This document shows, piece after piece, positions 7,925-17,707 of a stretch of 64,000 nt of DNA (the stretch's first letter is position 1; the number at the start of each line of letters is the position of its first letter). The notes below the pieces were generated by a model, which saw nothing but the letters and a program-made list of their open reading frames with translations, searched no databases and was not told the origin of the DNA. The translations under genes were made by a program, and so were the position numbers. Source of the DNA: Caballeronia sp. SL2Y3 (GTDB taxonomy: Bacteria > Pseudomonadota > Gammaproteobacteria > Burkholderiales > Burkholderiaceae); NCBI RefSeq assembly GCF_022879575.1, contig NZ_CP084260.1:434001-498000 (forward strand). The letters run 5' to 3'.

Positions 7925-8632
7925 TTAGTGACTCGGCGGCATCGGCGCGCTTGCCGACGCGCCGTTCGACGCTTTTTCGAGCGTGTAGCCGAGTCCGCGC
8001 ACGGTGATGATGCGCGCGCCGCTCGGCTCGATCTTCTTGCGCAGCCGGTGGACGTAGACCTCGATCGCGTTGTTGCTGACTTCTTCGCCCCATTCGCACA
8101 GGTGATTGACGAGCTGTTCCTTCGACACCAGCCGCCCGGTCCGCTGCAGCAGCACTTCGAGCACGCCCAGCTCGCGCGCCGACAAGTCGATCACCTGATC
8201 GCCGATATGCGCGATGCGTCCCACCTGATCGAACGACAGCGAACCGTGCTTGACGACCGTCGGCCCGCCGCCCGCGCCGCGCCGCGTGAGCGCGCGCACC
8301 CGCGCCTCCAGCTCGTTGAGCGCGAAGGGCTTCGCCATATAGTCGTCCGCGCCGAGATCGAGGCCCTTCACGCGTTCGTCGACGCTGTCGGCCGCGGTCA
8401 GGATCAGCACGGGCATCTGCGAATTGCGCGCGCGCAGCCGGCGCAGCACTTCGAGACCGGGCATGAGCGGCAGCCCGAGATCGAGGATCAGCAGGTCGAA
8501 CGGTTGAAGCGTCAGCGCGGTGTCCGCCTCGACGCCATGCTTCACATGGTCGACGGCGTATCCCGATTGGCGGAGTGATCGGACGAGGCCGTCCGCGAGT
8601 ATGCTGTCGTCTTCGGCAATGAGGATTCGCAT
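7925..8632 (-). CDS. TctD-like response regulator (OmpR family)
   Basis: A 235-residue regulator with receiver domain MRILIAEDDS...LLILDLGLP (phosphoacceptor Asp51, Lys in MAKPF) and a C-terminal winged helix (SARELGVLEVLLQ...NNAIEVYVHRLRKKI...IITVRGLGYTLE). The ATG is the complement of 8630-8632; longer in-frame forms lack a domain upstream. It is the first gene of an operon with the sensor kinase and is divergent from recA. The target genes are unknown; the nearby MHS transporter is a plausible but unproven target. Confidence 0.9.
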   Translation of the reverse strand: MRILIAEDDSILADGLVRSLRQSGYAVDHVKHGVEADTALTLQPFDLLILDLGLPLMPGLEVLRRLRARNSQMPVLILTAADSVDERVKGLDLGADDYMAKPFALNELEARVRALTRRGAGGGPTVVKHGSLSFDQVGRIAHIGDQVIDLSARELGVLEVLLQRTGRLVSKEQLVNHLCEWGEEVSNNAIEVYVHRLRKKIEPSGARIITVRGLGYTLEKASNGASASAPMPPSH

Positions 8633-8764
8633 CGTCTGTGCGCCTGATGCGCGGTTGCGCATTGCCGGCACCGCATTTCGCCCGGCGCGGCGGTCTCCAG
8701 GGTGTTGTGCGGTTTTTGCGCGGTTCGGGCGACGTGGAAAAAAGCCACGCCGTCGCAATCGGGC

Positions 8765-8794
8765 TTGCAAAAACTACTGTTTTTTTATACAGTG
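8765..8794 (+). promoter_or_regulatory. recA promoter with LexA SOS box
   Basis: CTGT-TTTTTTAT-ACAG (8777-8792) is an exact CTGT-N8-ACAG LexA site, extended to TACTGT...ACAGTG. It overlaps a candidate promoter: -35 TTGCAA (8765-8770) and -10 TATACA (8786-8791), spacer 15. LexA binding here would cover the -10 element, giving DNA-damage induction of recA. Confidence 0.92.
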
Positions 8795-8894
8795 TCTGCA
8801 TCTGTGCGAAAAGCGGGGTGAAAGTATGCGGAATCCGCATTAGAGCCCGCGCGCACAAGCCTCAGACGCCGTTCATCATAGCAAAGGACGATTC

Positions 8895-9965
8895 ATGGAA
8901 GAAAGCAAGAAAGGCCCGGCTGGCATGACTGCGGAAAAGAGCAAGGCCCTCGCTGCCGCCCTCTCGCAGATCGAAAAGCAATTCGGCAAAGGGTCGATCA
9001 TGCGGCTCGGCGCGGGTGAGGCGGTCGAAGACATTCAGGTCGTGTCCACCGGCTCGCTCGGACTGGATATCGCGCTCGGCGTGGGCGGCCTGCCGCGCGG
9101 CCGCGTCGTCGAGATCTACGGTCCGGAATCGTCGGGTAAGACCACGCTCACGCTGCAGGTGATCGCCGAAATGCAGAAGATCGGCGGCACGGCGGCATTC
9201 ATCGACGCGGAACACGCGCTCGACGTGCAATACGCGCAAAAGCTCGGCGTGAACGTGCAGGAACTGCTGATCTCGCAGCCCGACACGGGCGAGCAGGCGC
9301 TGGAAATCGCGGACGCGCTGGTGCGCTCGGGTTCCATCGACATGATCGTCATCGACTCCGTCGCGGCGCTCGTGCCGAAGGCGGAAATCGAAGGCGAAAT
9401 GGGCGACTCGCTGCCGGGTCTGCAAGCTCGCCTGATGTCGCAGGCGCTGCGCAAGCTCACCGGAACCATCAAGCGCACGAACTGCCTCGTGATCTTCATC
9501 AACCAGATCCGCATGAAGATCGGCGTGATGTTCGGCAACCCGGAAACCACCACGGGCGGCAACGCGCTGAAGTTTTATTCGTCGGTGCGTCTGGACATTC
9601 GCCGTATCGGTTCCATCAAGAAGAACGACGAAGTGATAGGCAACGAAACGCGCGTCAAGGTGGTGAAGAACAAGGTGTCGCCACCGTTCCGCGAAGCCAT
9701 CTTCGACATTCTGTACGGCGAAGGCATTTCGCGTCAGGGCGAAATCATCGACCTGGGCGTGCAGGCCAAACTCGTCGACAAGGCGGGCGCGTGGTACAGC
9801 TATAACGGCGATCGCATCGGTCAGGGCAAGGACAACGCGCGAGAATTCCTGCGCGAGAACCCGGACATCGCGCGCGAGATCGAGAACAAGATTCGCGAAT
9901 CGCTGGGTGTGGCGGCGCTGGCGGACGGTGTCACCGCGGGCGCAGCAGTAGCGGACGACGAATAA
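8895..9965 (+). CDS. recA: Recombinase RecA
   Basis: A 356-residue RecA, the normal length. It forms the ATP-dependent ssDNA filament that drives strand exchange and LexA self-cleavage. Walker A is GPESSGKTT (76-84); the MAW motif is [15 protein letters not shown]; the L2-region segment with [14 protein letters not shown] is intact. AAAGGA (8883-8888) precedes the ATG. It is regulated by the SOS box upstream and followed by recX on the same strand, the usual pairing for mutual control of filament activity. Confidence 0.99.
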   Translation: MEESKKGPAGMTAEKSKALAAALSQIEKQFGKGSIMRLGAGEAVEDIQVVSTGSLGLDIALGVGGLPRGRVVEIYGPESSGKTTLTLQVIAEMQKIGGTAAFIDAEHALDVQYAQKLGVNVQELLISQPDTGEQALEIADALVRSGSIDMIVIDSVAALVPKAEIEGEMGDSLPGLQARLMSQALRKLTGTIKRTNCLVIFINQIRMKIGVMFGNPETTTGGNALKFYSSVRLDIRRIGSIKKNDEVIGNETRVKVVKNKVSPPFREAIFDILYGEGISRQGEIIDLGVQAKLVDKAGAWYSYNGDRIGQGKDNAREFLRENPDIAREIENKIRESLGVAALADGVTAGAAVADDE

Positions 9966-10275
9966 GCGTCGCGCCGCACGGTCGATGTTCAAGCGCCGGT
10001 TCGGATCGAAGGCTGGCAGCGCCGAATTTCGGCGGGGCCGTGCGGGCCGGTCTGACGGCGCGGGTGAGTCGGGCGACGATGCTGCGTTCGAGTCGTCTGC
10101 GCGCAGCGGCGGTGAGTCGGCCGATCACGCTTATGGCATAGACCGCTACGAGCGCAGCAGCGAGCGGCGCGCGGCATCCAGCAAATCGCGCTGGTCGACC
10201 CGAAGTACGACGTCACGCGCCGGCGCGAAGCCATTCGCGTCGGCGCGTGGTGTTTCTGATACGGCGCAAGGGCTC
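9966..10275 (+). other. recA-recX gap, open in the recX frame
   Basis: The 310 bases between recA and the chosen recX start stay open in the recX frame back to an ATG at 9985. That would add 97 Arg/Ser/Ala-rich residues. No domain or convincing ribosome site supports them, so I treat the stretch as spacer or a disordered extension. No terminator is seen. Confidence 0.4.
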
Positions 10276-11163
10276 ATGAATGAACCCGACCGGCCAATCC
10301 CAACAGAAACATTCGCGGTGGCCGAGTCGCCGCGCTCGGTGGCCAAGTCGTCAAAGACTGCGAGCCCGAAGAGAGATGCGAATCCCGACGCGCCAGCAAG
10401 CGCCGCGCATGAGCCGTTGGCGGCGCAAGAGCCTGATCGCGCCGCGCGTCTAGCGCAGGCGCGCTCGCTTCTCGCTAAGGCCACGACGCAACCGGTCCAA
10501 AAATTTGACGGGCCGCCTAAGCCGCCGAAAGAAGCGCGCTTACCGGACGACAGCGCAGATCCTTTTTCGAATCGCTTCGAAGACGCCGATCCGTTCGAGC
10601 CATTCGAGCAGTGCGCGCCCGAACCACCATCAGACCCGACATACAGCCGCTCGACCGAACGACCGCGCAAGGCACCGGACGCGAACAACCCAAGACGACC
10701 GCAACGCTCACTCAAAGGCCGCGCATTGGCCTACCTTTCGCGCCGCGAATACAGTCGCGCGGAGCTGTCGCGCAAACTGCGTCCGTACGTGCAGGAAGCC
10801 GACTCGCTCGAAAACACGCTCGACAGCCTGGAACGCGACGGCTGGTTGTCCAACGAGCGTTTCGTGGAGAGCGTCGTTCATCGTCGCGCGCCGCGCATGG
10901 GCGGCAGCCGGATCATCAACGAACTGAAGCGGCACGCGGTCGGCGAGGCGTTGATCGGTGAAACGGCGGACAAGCTCGCGCAAACCGAAACCGCGCGCGC
11001 CCAGGCCGTGTGGGAGAAGAAGTACGGCGTCGTGCCCGAGACACCCGCCGAGCGTGCAAAACAGGCCCGCTTTCTTGCGGCGCGCGGTTTTTCGGCCAGC
11101 ACCATCGGAAAAATACTGAAGGGCGGCGACGAAGACTGGATCGACGAGCCGAGCGACGAGTGA
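10276..11163 (+). CDS. recX: Regulatory protein RecX with long disordered N-terminus
   Basis: RecX caps and disassembles RecA filaments. The RecX domain spans about residues 145-295: SLKGRALAYLSRREYSRAELSRKL begins the first three-helix repeat, followed by LDSLERDGWLSNERFVESVVHRRAPRMG and the terminal ARFLAARGFSASTIGKIL. Before it lie about 144 low-complexity, Pro/Ser/Lys/Asp-rich residues, so the protein is about twice the size of E. coli RecX (166). The ATG at 10276 has only a close AAGGG upstream; the ATG at 9985 is an alternative. It lies downstream of recA. Confidence 0.88.
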   Translation: MNEPDRPIPTETFAVAESPRSVAKSSKTASPKRDANPDAPASAAHEPLAAQEPDRAARLAQARSLLAKATTQPVQKFDGPPKPPKEARLPDDSADPFSNRFEDADPFEPFEQCAPEPPSDPTYSRSTERPRKAPDANNPRRPQRSLKGRALAYLSRREYSRAELSRKLRPYVQEADSLENTLDSLERDGWLSNERFVESVVHRRAPRMGGSRIINELKRHAVGEALIGETADKLAQTETARAQAVWEKKYGVVPETPAERAKQARFLAARGFSASTIGKILKGGDEDWIDEPSDE

Positions 11164-11283
11164 CGCACCTCGCGGCCCTCGTGACGCGCCGTGCGCCGGC
11201 ATCCGCCAATCATCAGGCGCATGCACGGCCCGAAATACTCGCTATGCTAAAATTCAACGGTTTCCCGTTCCGGCTTTGGTCCC

Positions 11284-11910
11284 ATGCCTCTTTCTCCGCC
11301 CGTTTCCCGACAGTTGCGCCATCGTCGCGCGATTCGGCTGGAAGCGTTCGAGCGGGACGACGGTCTGTGGGACATCGAAGCCTGTCTAACCGATGACAAG
11401 CCCCGCGACTTTCCGCTCGCGGCGGGCGTCCGGCCGCAAGGCCTGCCGATCCATGAACTCTGGCTGCGCATCACCATCGACCGCAAGCTCACCATCGTCG
11501 ACGCCGAGGCGTCTTCCGAGTGGGCGCCTTATGCGGCGTTGTGCGCCGAGTCGAATTCGGCGTATCGCGCGCTCATCGGACTCAATCTGCTCCAGAATTT
11601 TCGTCGCGAAGCCGGCGCGCGCCTGCGCGGAACGGCGGGCTGCACGCATCTCACCGAGCTATGCGCCGTGTTGCCGACCGCGGCCATCCAGGCGTTCTCC
11701 GGCGAAGTGTGGTCCATCGAGAGCGGCAGTCCTTTCGCGCAAGGCGGAACAGAGTCGGCGTCCGTCCAGCCGCCGTTCCAGCTCGGCCGCTGCCACGCGC
11801 TGCGCTTCGACGGCCCGGCCGTGCGCGAATACTATCCACGCTGGTTCGGCCATGAGCCATCGCGGGCGGAGGACCGTGGCCAGGCGGAACGCGAAAGGCC
11901 GGACACCTGA
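11284..11910 (+). CDS. DUF2889 domain-containing protein
   Basis: A 208-residue soluble protein of unknown function. The DUF2889 pattern is visible: R-Q-LRHRRAIRLEAFERDDGLWDIEACLTD at the N-terminus, HELWLRITIDRKLTIVDAEA in the middle, and the conserved GCTHLTEL (about residues 119-126). The C-terminus (after about 190) is polar and probably disordered. It lies between recX and sucC, a placement I recall from other Burkholderia genomes, but nothing links it functionally to either. No clear ribosome site precedes the ATG. Confidence 0.82.
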   Translation: MPLSPPVSRQLRHRRAIRLEAFERDDGLWDIEACLTDDKPRDFPLAAGVRPQGLPIHELWLRITIDRKLTIVDAEASSEWAPYAALCAESNSAYRALIGLNLLQNFRREAGARLRGTAGCTHLTELCAVLPTAAIQAFSGEVWSIESGSPFAQGGTESASVQPPFQLGRCHALRFDGPAVREYYPRWFGHEPSRAEDRGQAERERPDT

Positions 11911-12042
11911 CACGCTCGCAGACACGCTCCCATGCGCGACGCGGAACGCTCCCGGCAACCGGACAAGAATCAAACAATCAGCGGTTCAAGCAATTCGAAA
12001 TCGAAGAAGTTCACTCCAACTCTCAGACTGAAGGAATCACGC

Positions 12043-13209
12043 ATGAAGATTCACGAGTACCAGGGTAAGGAAATCCTGCGGAAATTCGGCGTCGCGGTCC
12101 CGCGCGGCAAACCCGTGTTCTCGGTGGATGATGCGGTCAAGGCCGCGGAAGAGCTGGGCGGCCCGGTCTGGGTCGTCAAAGCGCAGATTCACGCGGGCGG
12201 CCGTGGCAAGGGCGGCGGCGTGAAGGTTGCGAAGTCGATCGAGCAGGTTCGCGAGTACGCGAATCAGATCCTCGGCATGCAGCTCGTCACGCACCAGACC
12301 GGTCCGGAAGGCCAGAAGGTGAACCGCCTCCTGATCGAAGAAGGCGCGGACATCAAGAAGGAACTGTACGTCGGCCTCGTGCTCGACCGCGTTTCGCAGA
12401 AGATCGTCGTGATGGCGTCGAGCGAAGGCGGCATGGACATCGAGGAAGTCGCGGAAAAGACGCCCGAACTGCTGCACAAGTTCGCCGTCGAGCCGTCGAC
12501 CGGCCTGCAAGACAAGGACGCGGACGACCTCGCGCGCAAGATCGGCATTCCGGACGCATCGATCCCGCAAGCACGCGCGATCCTGCAGGGCCTCTACAAG
12601 GCGTTCTACGAAACCGACGCATCGCTCGCCGAAATCAACCCGCTGATCGTCACCGGCGACGGCAAGGTGATCGCGCTCGACGCCAAGTTCAACTTCGATT
12701 CGAACGCGCTCTTCCGTCACCCGGAAATCGTCGCCTATCGCGATCTGGACGAAGAAGATCCGGCTGAAGTCGAAGCGTCGAAGTTCGACCTCGCGTACAT
12801 CTCGCTCGACGGCAACATCGGCTGTCTCGTGAACGGCGCGGGCCTCGCGATGGCCACGATGGACACCATCAAGCTGTTCGGCGGCGAACCGGCGAACTTC
12901 CTCGACGTCGGCGGCGGCGCGACGACCGAAAAGGTCACGGAAGCCTTCAAGCTGATGCTGAAGAACCCGAACCTGAAGGCCATTCTCGTGAACATCTTCG
13001 GCGGCATCATGCGCTGCGACGTGATCGCGGAAGGCGTGATCGCGGCGTCGAAGGCCGTGGACCTGAAGGTGCCGCTCGTCGTGCGCATGAAGGGCACCAA
13101 CGAAGACCTCGGCAAGAAGATGCTGGCGGAGTCGGGACTGCCGATCATTTCGGCCGACAGCATGGAAGAAGCCGCGCAGAAGGTCGTCGCGGCTGCCGAA
13201 GGCAAGTAA
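12043..13209 (+). CDS. sucC: Succinyl-CoA synthetase (ADP-forming) beta subunit
   Basis: A 388-residue TCA-cycle enzyme subunit of exactly the usual length. With SucD it converts succinyl-CoA and ADP to succinate and ATP. The ATP-grasp domain begins [20 protein letters not shown] and includes [15 protein letters not shown]; the C-terminal ligase domain has [11 protein letters not shown] and [21 protein letters not shown] (12031-12036) supports the ATG. It is the first gene of a two-gene operon with sucD. Confidence 0.98.
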   Translation: MKIHEYQGKEILRKFGVAVPRGKPVFSVDDAVKAAEELGGPVWVVKAQIHAGGRGKGGGVKVAKSIEQVREYANQILGMQLVTHQTGPEGQKVNRLLIEEGADIKKELYVGLVLDRVSQKIVVMASSEGGMDIEEVAEKTPELLHKFAVEPSTGLQDKDADDLARKIGIPDASIPQARAILQGLYKAFYETDASLAEINPLIVTGDGKVIALDAKFNFDSNALFRHPEIVAYRDLDEEDPAEVEASKFDLAYISLDGNIGCLVNGAGLAMATMDTIKLFGGEPANFLDVGGGATTEKVTEAFKLMLKNPNLKAILVNIFGGIMRCDVIAEGVIAASKAVDLKVPLVVRMKGTNEDLGKKMLAESGLPIISADSMEEAAQKVVAAAEGK

Positions 13210-13308
13210 GCGCGCTTCGCTTACCGAGCCTAAGAGAGCGTTCCACCAGATACGAATGGCGGCGCAAGGCAACTGCTTTGGCGACGCCAAACGAACAGAG
13301 GTCACTAC

Positions 13309-14190
13309 ATGTCGATTCTGATCAACAAAGACACGAAGGTCATCACGCAGGGCATCACCGGCAAGACCGGCCAGTTCCACACGCGCGCGTGCCGCGAATA
13401 CGCGAACGGCCGTGAAGCGTACGTTGCGGGCGTGAACCCGAAGAAGGCCGGCGAAGACTTCGAAGGCATTCCCATCTACGCGTCCGTCAAGGAAGCGAAG
13501 GCGGAAACCGGCGCGACCGTTTCGGTCATCTACGTGCCGCCCGCGGGCGCAGCCGCCGCGATCTGGGAAGCCGTCGAGGCCGATCTCGATCTCGCGATCT
13601 GCATCACGGAAGGCATTCCGGTTCGCGACATGCTCGAAATCAAGGACCGCATGCGCCGCGAAAATCGCAAGACGCTGCTGCTCGGACCGAACTGCCCCGG
13701 CACCATCACGCCGGACGAGCTGAAGATCGGCATCATGCCGGGCCACATTCACCGCAAGGGCCGCATCGGCGTGGTGTCGCGTTCGGGCACGCTGACGTAC
13801 GAAGCGGTCGGCCAACTGACGGCGCTCGGCCTCGGCCAGTCGTCGGCGGTCGGCATCGGCGGCGATCCGATCAACGGTCTGAAGCACATCGACGTGATGA
13901 AGATGTTCAACGACGATCCGGAAACGGACGCCGTCATCATGATCGGCGAGATCGGCGGTCCGGACGAAGCGAACGCCGCTTACTGGATCAAGGACAACAT
14001 GAAGAAGCCGGTCGTCGGCTTTATCGCGGGCGTGACGGCGCCTCCCGGCAAGCGCATGGGCCATGCTGGCGCGCTGATCTCGGGCGGCGCGGACACCGCG
14101 GACGCCAAGCTCGAAATCATGGACGCGTGCGGCATCAAGGTCACGAAGAACCCGTCCGAGATGGGCCGCCTGCTGAAGTCGGTGATCTAA
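13309..14190 (+). CDS. sucD: Succinyl-CoA synthetase alpha subunit
   Basis: A 293-residue subunit that binds CoA and carries the phosphohistidine. The CoA-binding Rossmann region includes [34 protein letters not shown] and [10 protein letters not shown] are present, and the catalytic His lies in [13 protein letters not shown] near the C-terminus. AGAGGT precedes the ATG. It lies 99 bases after sucC and is closed by a terminator at 14253-14287. Confidence 0.98.
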   Translation: MSILINKDTKVITQGITGKTGQFHTRACREYANGREAYVAGVNPKKAGEDFEGIPIYASVKEAKAETGATVSVIYVPPAGAAAAIWEAVEADLDLAICITEGIPVRDMLEIKDRMRRENRKTLLLGPNCPGTITPDELKIGIMPGHIHRKGRIGVVSRSGTLTYEAVGQLTALGLGQSSAVGIGGDPINGLKHIDVMKMFNDDPETDAVIMIGEIGGPDEANAAYWIKDNMKKPVVGFIAGVTAPPGKRMGHAGALISGGADTADAKLEIMDACGIKVTKNPSEMGRLLKSVI

Positions 14191-14252
14191 GGCAGTCGGG
14201 CGCGCAACGCGAGGGTTTGGTACTCTTACTGAATCCTTTCGTTAAGGCGAAT

Positions 14253-14287
14253 AAAAAGCGAGGGAGCGTTGGCTTCCTCGCTTTTTT
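14253..14287 (+). terminator. Intrinsic terminator after sucD
   Basis: Stem AAAAAGCGAGG/CCTCGCTTTTT (14253-14263 with 14276-14286), extendable by two pairs, followed by a T-run. It ends the sucCD operon just before the TerC gene. Confidence 0.88.
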
Positions 14288-14313
14288 GTTTCCGGTCACA
14301 GCTCGTTCTGCCC

Positions 14314-15012
14314 ATGCTCGAATTTTTCGCGACGCTCCATTGGGGCGCGGTTCTGCAAATCATCGTCATCGACATTCTGCTCGGGGGCGACAACGCCGTC
14401 GTGATCGCGCTCGCGTGCCGCGATCTTCCCGCCACGCAGCGCACGCGCGGCATCGTGCTCGGCACCCTCGGCGCCATTGTTTTGCGCGTCGTGCTGATCG
14501 CGTTCGCGGTCTTTCTGCTCGATATCCCGTTCCTCAAATTCCTCGGCGGCTTGCTGCTTCTGTGGATCGGCATGAAACTCCTGCAACCCGGCCACGACGA
14601 GCCCGACATCGGTTCGTCGGACAAGCTCTGGGCGGCCGTCAAGACGATCATCGTCGCCGACGCGGTGATGAGTCTCGACAACGTAATCGCGATTGCGGGT
14701 GCCGCCGAGACCGCGGACCCGCAGCACCGCTTCGTGCTCGTCATTTTTGGGCTCGTCGTGAGCATTCCGCTGATCGTGTGGGGCAGCACGCTGGTGCTGA
14801 AGCTGCTCGACCGCTTCCCGATTGTCGTGCTGCTCGGCGCGGGCTTGCTCGGATGGATCGCGGGCGGACTCATCATCGACGATCCGTTCATCGACCGCTG
14901 GCCCGCGCTCAACACCGAAGCGGCAGGGTATGCCGCGCGCCTCGCGGGCGCGGCGCTCGTGATCGCGGCGGGCTGGCTGATGAAGCGCCGCGCGCTCGCG
15001 AGCACGGGCTGA
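14314..15012 (+). CDS. TerC family (YjbE-like) membrane protein
   Basis: A 232-residue integral membrane protein of the TerC/Alx family, several members of which export Mn2+ or help metalate secreted proteins. Both halves carry the acidic membrane motif: [14 protein letters not shown] (Asp26, Asn27) and [18 protein letters not shown]. About seven membrane segments are predicted by eye. The ATG at 14314 starts the first membrane-adjacent helix; the in-frame ATG at 14269 lies within the sucD terminator and is rejected. It is separated from sucCD by that terminator. I looked for a yybP-ykoY manganese riboswitch and found none. Confidence 0.88.
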   Translation: MLEFFATLHWGAVLQIIVIDILLGGDNAVVIALACRDLPATQRTRGIVLGTLGAIVLRVVLIAFAVFLLDIPFLKFLGGLLLLWIGMKLLQPGHDEPDIGSSDKLWAAVKTIIVADAVMSLDNVIAIAGAAETADPQHRFVLVIFGLVVSIPLIVWGSTLVLKLLDRFPIVVLLGAGLLGWIAGGLIIDDPFIDRWPALNTEAAGYAARLAGAALVIAAGWLMKRRALASTG

Positions 15013-15133
15013 CTCCCCACGTACGCAGGCGTTAGCCGAATGGCCGACTGTCGCGGCCGTCGCGCCCTCCCTACCATCGAAGCGTTCGGTTCGCATATCG
15101 CGGCCGACGCTTCGTGTCTTTCAGGGAGTGGCA

Positions 15134-15727
15134 ATGACGAGCATGGCTTTGGATGTAAAGGCGTCGCGCGAGGGCGACGGCTTCGGTGCATGGCTGAAAC
15201 GCGCGCAGGCCGGCGCGCGCGGTTTCACGCTGATCGAGTTGATGATCGTGCTGGCGATCGTCGGCGTGGTCGCGGCTTACGCGATTCCCGCGTATCAGGA
15301 CTATCTGTCGCGTAGCCGCGTGGGCGAGGGCATGTCGCTCGCGGCATCGGCGCGGCTCGCGGTGGCCGAGAATGCCGCGAGCGGCGCGGATCTGGCGAGC
15401 GCGTATGCGTCGCCGCCGGGCACGCGCAACATCGAGTCCATCCACGTCGACAGCGACAGCGGGCAGATCACGATTGCCTATACGACGCGCGTCGCGCCGG
15501 CCGGATCGAATACGCTCGTGCTCGTGCCTTCCGCGCCCGATAACGCCGAGACGCCGACGGCCCGCGTCGCGCTGACGCGCGGCTCGGTGCAGGCGGGCAC
15601 GATCACGTGGGAATGCTTCGCGGCAGGCAAAGCGGCTTCGTCGCTGCCTGCGCCGGGCGCGGGACCTGCGCCCGCGCAAGCCGCGACCCTGCCGGCCAAT
15701 CTTGCGCCGCCCGAGTGCCGCGCCTGA
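15134..15727 (+). CDS. Type IV pilin-like prepilin with long leader
   Basis: A 197-residue prepilin. The N-methylation signature [20 protein letters not shown] follows a 30-residue leader; cleavage is expected after Gly30, leaving Phe31 and the essential Glu5 (Glu35 of the precursor). The leader is longer than the usual type IVa leader. Two cysteines, Cys161 and Cys195, would form the C-terminal disulfide loop; between them lies an Ala/Pro-rich stretch with Ser169-Ser170. AGGGAG (15123-15128) supports the ATG at 15134; a GTG two codons earlier is possible. The next gene is a PglL-type glycosyltransferase, suggesting this pilin is a glycosylation target. Confidence 0.9.
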   Translation: MTSMALDVKASREGDGFGAWLKRAQAGARGFTLIELMIVLAIVGVVAAYAIPAYQDYLSRSRVGEGMSLAASARLAVAENAASGADLASAYASPPGTRNIESIHVDSDSGQITIAYTTRVAPAGSNTLVLVPSAPDNAETPTARVALTRGSVQAGTITWECFAAGKAASSLPAPGAGPAPAQAATLPANLAPPECRA

Positions 15728-15864
15728 GCGAATCGCAAGCGGTGAAGAAGAAGGCATGAGCGCCGCGCGGGAACCGGTGGATTTCGTAGCATTTGCCGGT
15801 GCGCGGCGCACAGCGGACGCAAAGTTTTGTATAGTGCGCCGGTTCCCGACGTTCCCAGCCCCTC

Positions 15865-17688
15865 ATGCCTTCCCAATTCGCGCGCTACCTTTGCTTTGCC
15901 GTTCTGTGTCTTGCGTTGACGATTCCGTTCGGCGTCGTCAACCACACGTATCCGATCCCGACGTTCTACGCCGAATACAGCGCGTTGGCCTTGTATCTCG
16001 CGCTCGGAGCCACGGTCGCCATACTCGTCCGCGTTTCGGAGCCGCGCGTGCCGTTCGCGTCGCCGGTTGTCGGGCTGATGCCGCTCGCGTTCGGCATCGT
16101 GCTGGTGGCGCAGACGGTGCTGCTGCCGGTCGCGCAGCCTTCGATGAACTGGCTCGGCGGCGCCTATCTGCTCGCATCGTTCGTGGCCGTGCATACGGGG
16201 TTCGGGCTGGTGCGCGCGGGACTGTCGGAGAAGGCGCTGCGCATCGGCGCTGCCGCGTTGCTGGCGGGCGGCCTCTTCGCGGTGTTCTGCCAGACCGTGC
16301 AGTTGTTCCACATGGAAGCCCGGTTCGCGCCGTTCGTCGTGGCCTACAACGTCGCGACGGAACGGCGGCTCTTCGGCAACATGGCGCAGGCGAACCATCT
16401 CGCGACCGTCATCGCGTTCGGCCTGGCAGGGGCGATGTATCTGGTGCAGACGCGCCGCATGCCGGTGGTGATCGGGCTCGTGGTGTCGGCGGTGCTTTCG
16501 TTCGGGCTCGCGCTCACCGTCTCGCGCGGACCGTGGCTGCAAACGGCGGTAATCGTCGTCGCCGGATTCTGGATGGCCTTCATTCGCCGACGCCCCGGCG
16601 CGGCGGACGACCTCGACGGCCCGACCGGGAGCGATGGACGCGAGGCGCGTGACGTCCGCGCATGGGTCGTGCCGTTCGTGCTTGCCGTGCTCTTCGTGGC
16701 GGTGAACGCGGTGGTGCGCTGGGTGAACGTGCGCTATCAACTGGACCTCGCGCAATCGGCGGCGGAGCGCATGCAGGACGCCAATCAGATCGCGCCGCGT
16801 CTCGCGCTGTGGAAGTACGGCTGGACGATGTTCAAGACGCATCCGCTGCTCGGCGTCGGCTGGGGCGAGTTTCCGCGTTACCAGTTCGACATGGTGCGCG
16901 AGCTCGGCGGCGTCGAGATTGCGAACAACGCGCACGATATCTTCATCGACCTGTTGGCGAAGACCGGGCTGCTCGGCGTCGCGGTGCTGGTTGCGGGCAT
17001 CGTCTTGTGGCTGATTCGCGTGCTGCGGGCGCCGCATACGCCGGCGCGCGTTTTCGCGCTCTCGCTGCTGGGCGTGCTGATGATGCACGCGCTCGTCGAA
17101 TATCCGCAGCAGTACATGTTCTTTCTGATGCCCGCGATGCTCGTGATCGGTCTTCTGGAGACGCGGCCGTTGCGGCTCGTGGCGCGGCCGGTGTCGTATG
17201 GCGTCTATGTCTTTCTCGTCGTGGCGGGTCTGATCGCGCTCTATCCGACGATGCGCGACTACAACCGCGCCGAGGTGCTGTACTACGGCTCGCGGCCCGC
17301 GGAGCAGTATCGCGACGATCCGTCGTTCCTCTTCGGCGCTTGGGGCGAGTATGGCGCGGCGACGCTGCTGCCGATGAACGCGCAGGACATCGAAGCGAAG
17401 CTGGCGGCGCATCGGCAGGCCATCGCTTTGCTGCCCGGCGAGACGGTGTTGCGCCGTTACGCGGTGTTGCAGGCGCTCGCGGGTCAGCGTAGCGAAGCAA
17501 TGGATACGATGGCGCGTCTGCAAATCTTCGCGACCCAACTCCATGACTGGCCGACGCAACTTGCGTCGGTGTATCGGACCGTCGATGAAATCGGTGCGCC
17601 GTTGGCGGGCTTCAAGGCCGATCTGGTCAAGCGGTATGGGTCGCCGGAGGGCACCGATTCCCCCACGGACGACGACGCCGACGAATAA
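15865..17688 (+). CDS. pglL: PglL-type protein O-oligosaccharyltransferase (Wzy_C family)
   Basis: A 607-residue polytopic inner-membrane protein that would transfer lipid-linked glycan to Ser/Thr of periplasmic proteins. Features: about ten membrane segments, GNMAQANHLAT (171-181), VSRGPWLQ (219-226), the long periplasmic loop with HPLLGVGWGEF (326-336) and NNAHDIFIDLLAKTGLLG containing His357, matching the essential His of PglL enzymes. A soluble, helical C-terminal region (about 450-590, Wzy_C_2-like) follows. It lies 137 bases after the pilin gene. WaaL O-antigen ligase is the alternative, but the C-terminal extension and the pilin neighbour favour PglL. Confidence 0.85.
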   Translation: MPSQFARYLCFAVLCLALTIPFGVVNHTYPIPTFYAEYSALALYLALGATVAILVRVSEPRVPFASPVVGLMPLAFGIVLVAQTVLLPVAQPSMNWLGGAYLLASFVAVHTGFGLVRAGLSEKALRIGAAALLAGGLFAVFCQTVQLFHMEARFAPFVVAYNVATERRLFGNMAQANHLATVIAFGLAGAMYLVQTRRMPVVIGLVVSAVLSFGLALTVSRGPWLQTAVIVVAGFWMAFIRRRPGAADDLDGPTGSDGREARDVRAWVVPFVLAVLFVAVNAVVRWVNVRYQLDLAQSAAERMQDANQIAPRLALWKYGWTMFKTHPLLGVGWGEFPRYQFDMVRELGGVEIANNAHDIFIDLLAKTGLLGVAVLVAGIVLWLIRVLRAPHTPARVFALSLLGVLMMHALVEYPQQYMFFLMPAMLVIGLLETRPLRLVARPVSYGVYVFLVVAGLIALYPTMRDYNRAEVLYYGSRPAEQYRDDPSFLFGAWGEYGAATLLPMNAQDIEAKLAAHRQAIALLPGETVLRRYAVLQALAGQRSEAMDTMARLQIFATQLHDWPTQLASVYRTVDEIGAPLAGFKADLVKRYGSPEGTDSPTDDDADE

Positions 17689-17707
17689 GCGCCGGCTCGG
17701 GCGCGGT

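Noticed and set aside
6401..8578. 725-codon plus-strand frame opposite the TctDE-like genes
   Set aside because: Antisense shadow of two genes with complete catalytic motifs; composition is typical of high-GC antisense frames.
12037..14064. 675-codon minus-strand frame opposite sucC and sucD
   Set aside because: Antisense to two unmistakable enzymes; no family resemblance.
14191..14313. Possible yybP-ykoY manganese riboswitch ahead of the TerC gene
   Set aside because: The 123 bases are mostly the sucD terminator, and I cannot find the conserved riboswitch core.
15478..17559. 693-codon minus-strand frame opposite the pilin and pglL genes
   Set aside because: Antisense shadow; it crosses two genes and an intergenic region without a start signal.
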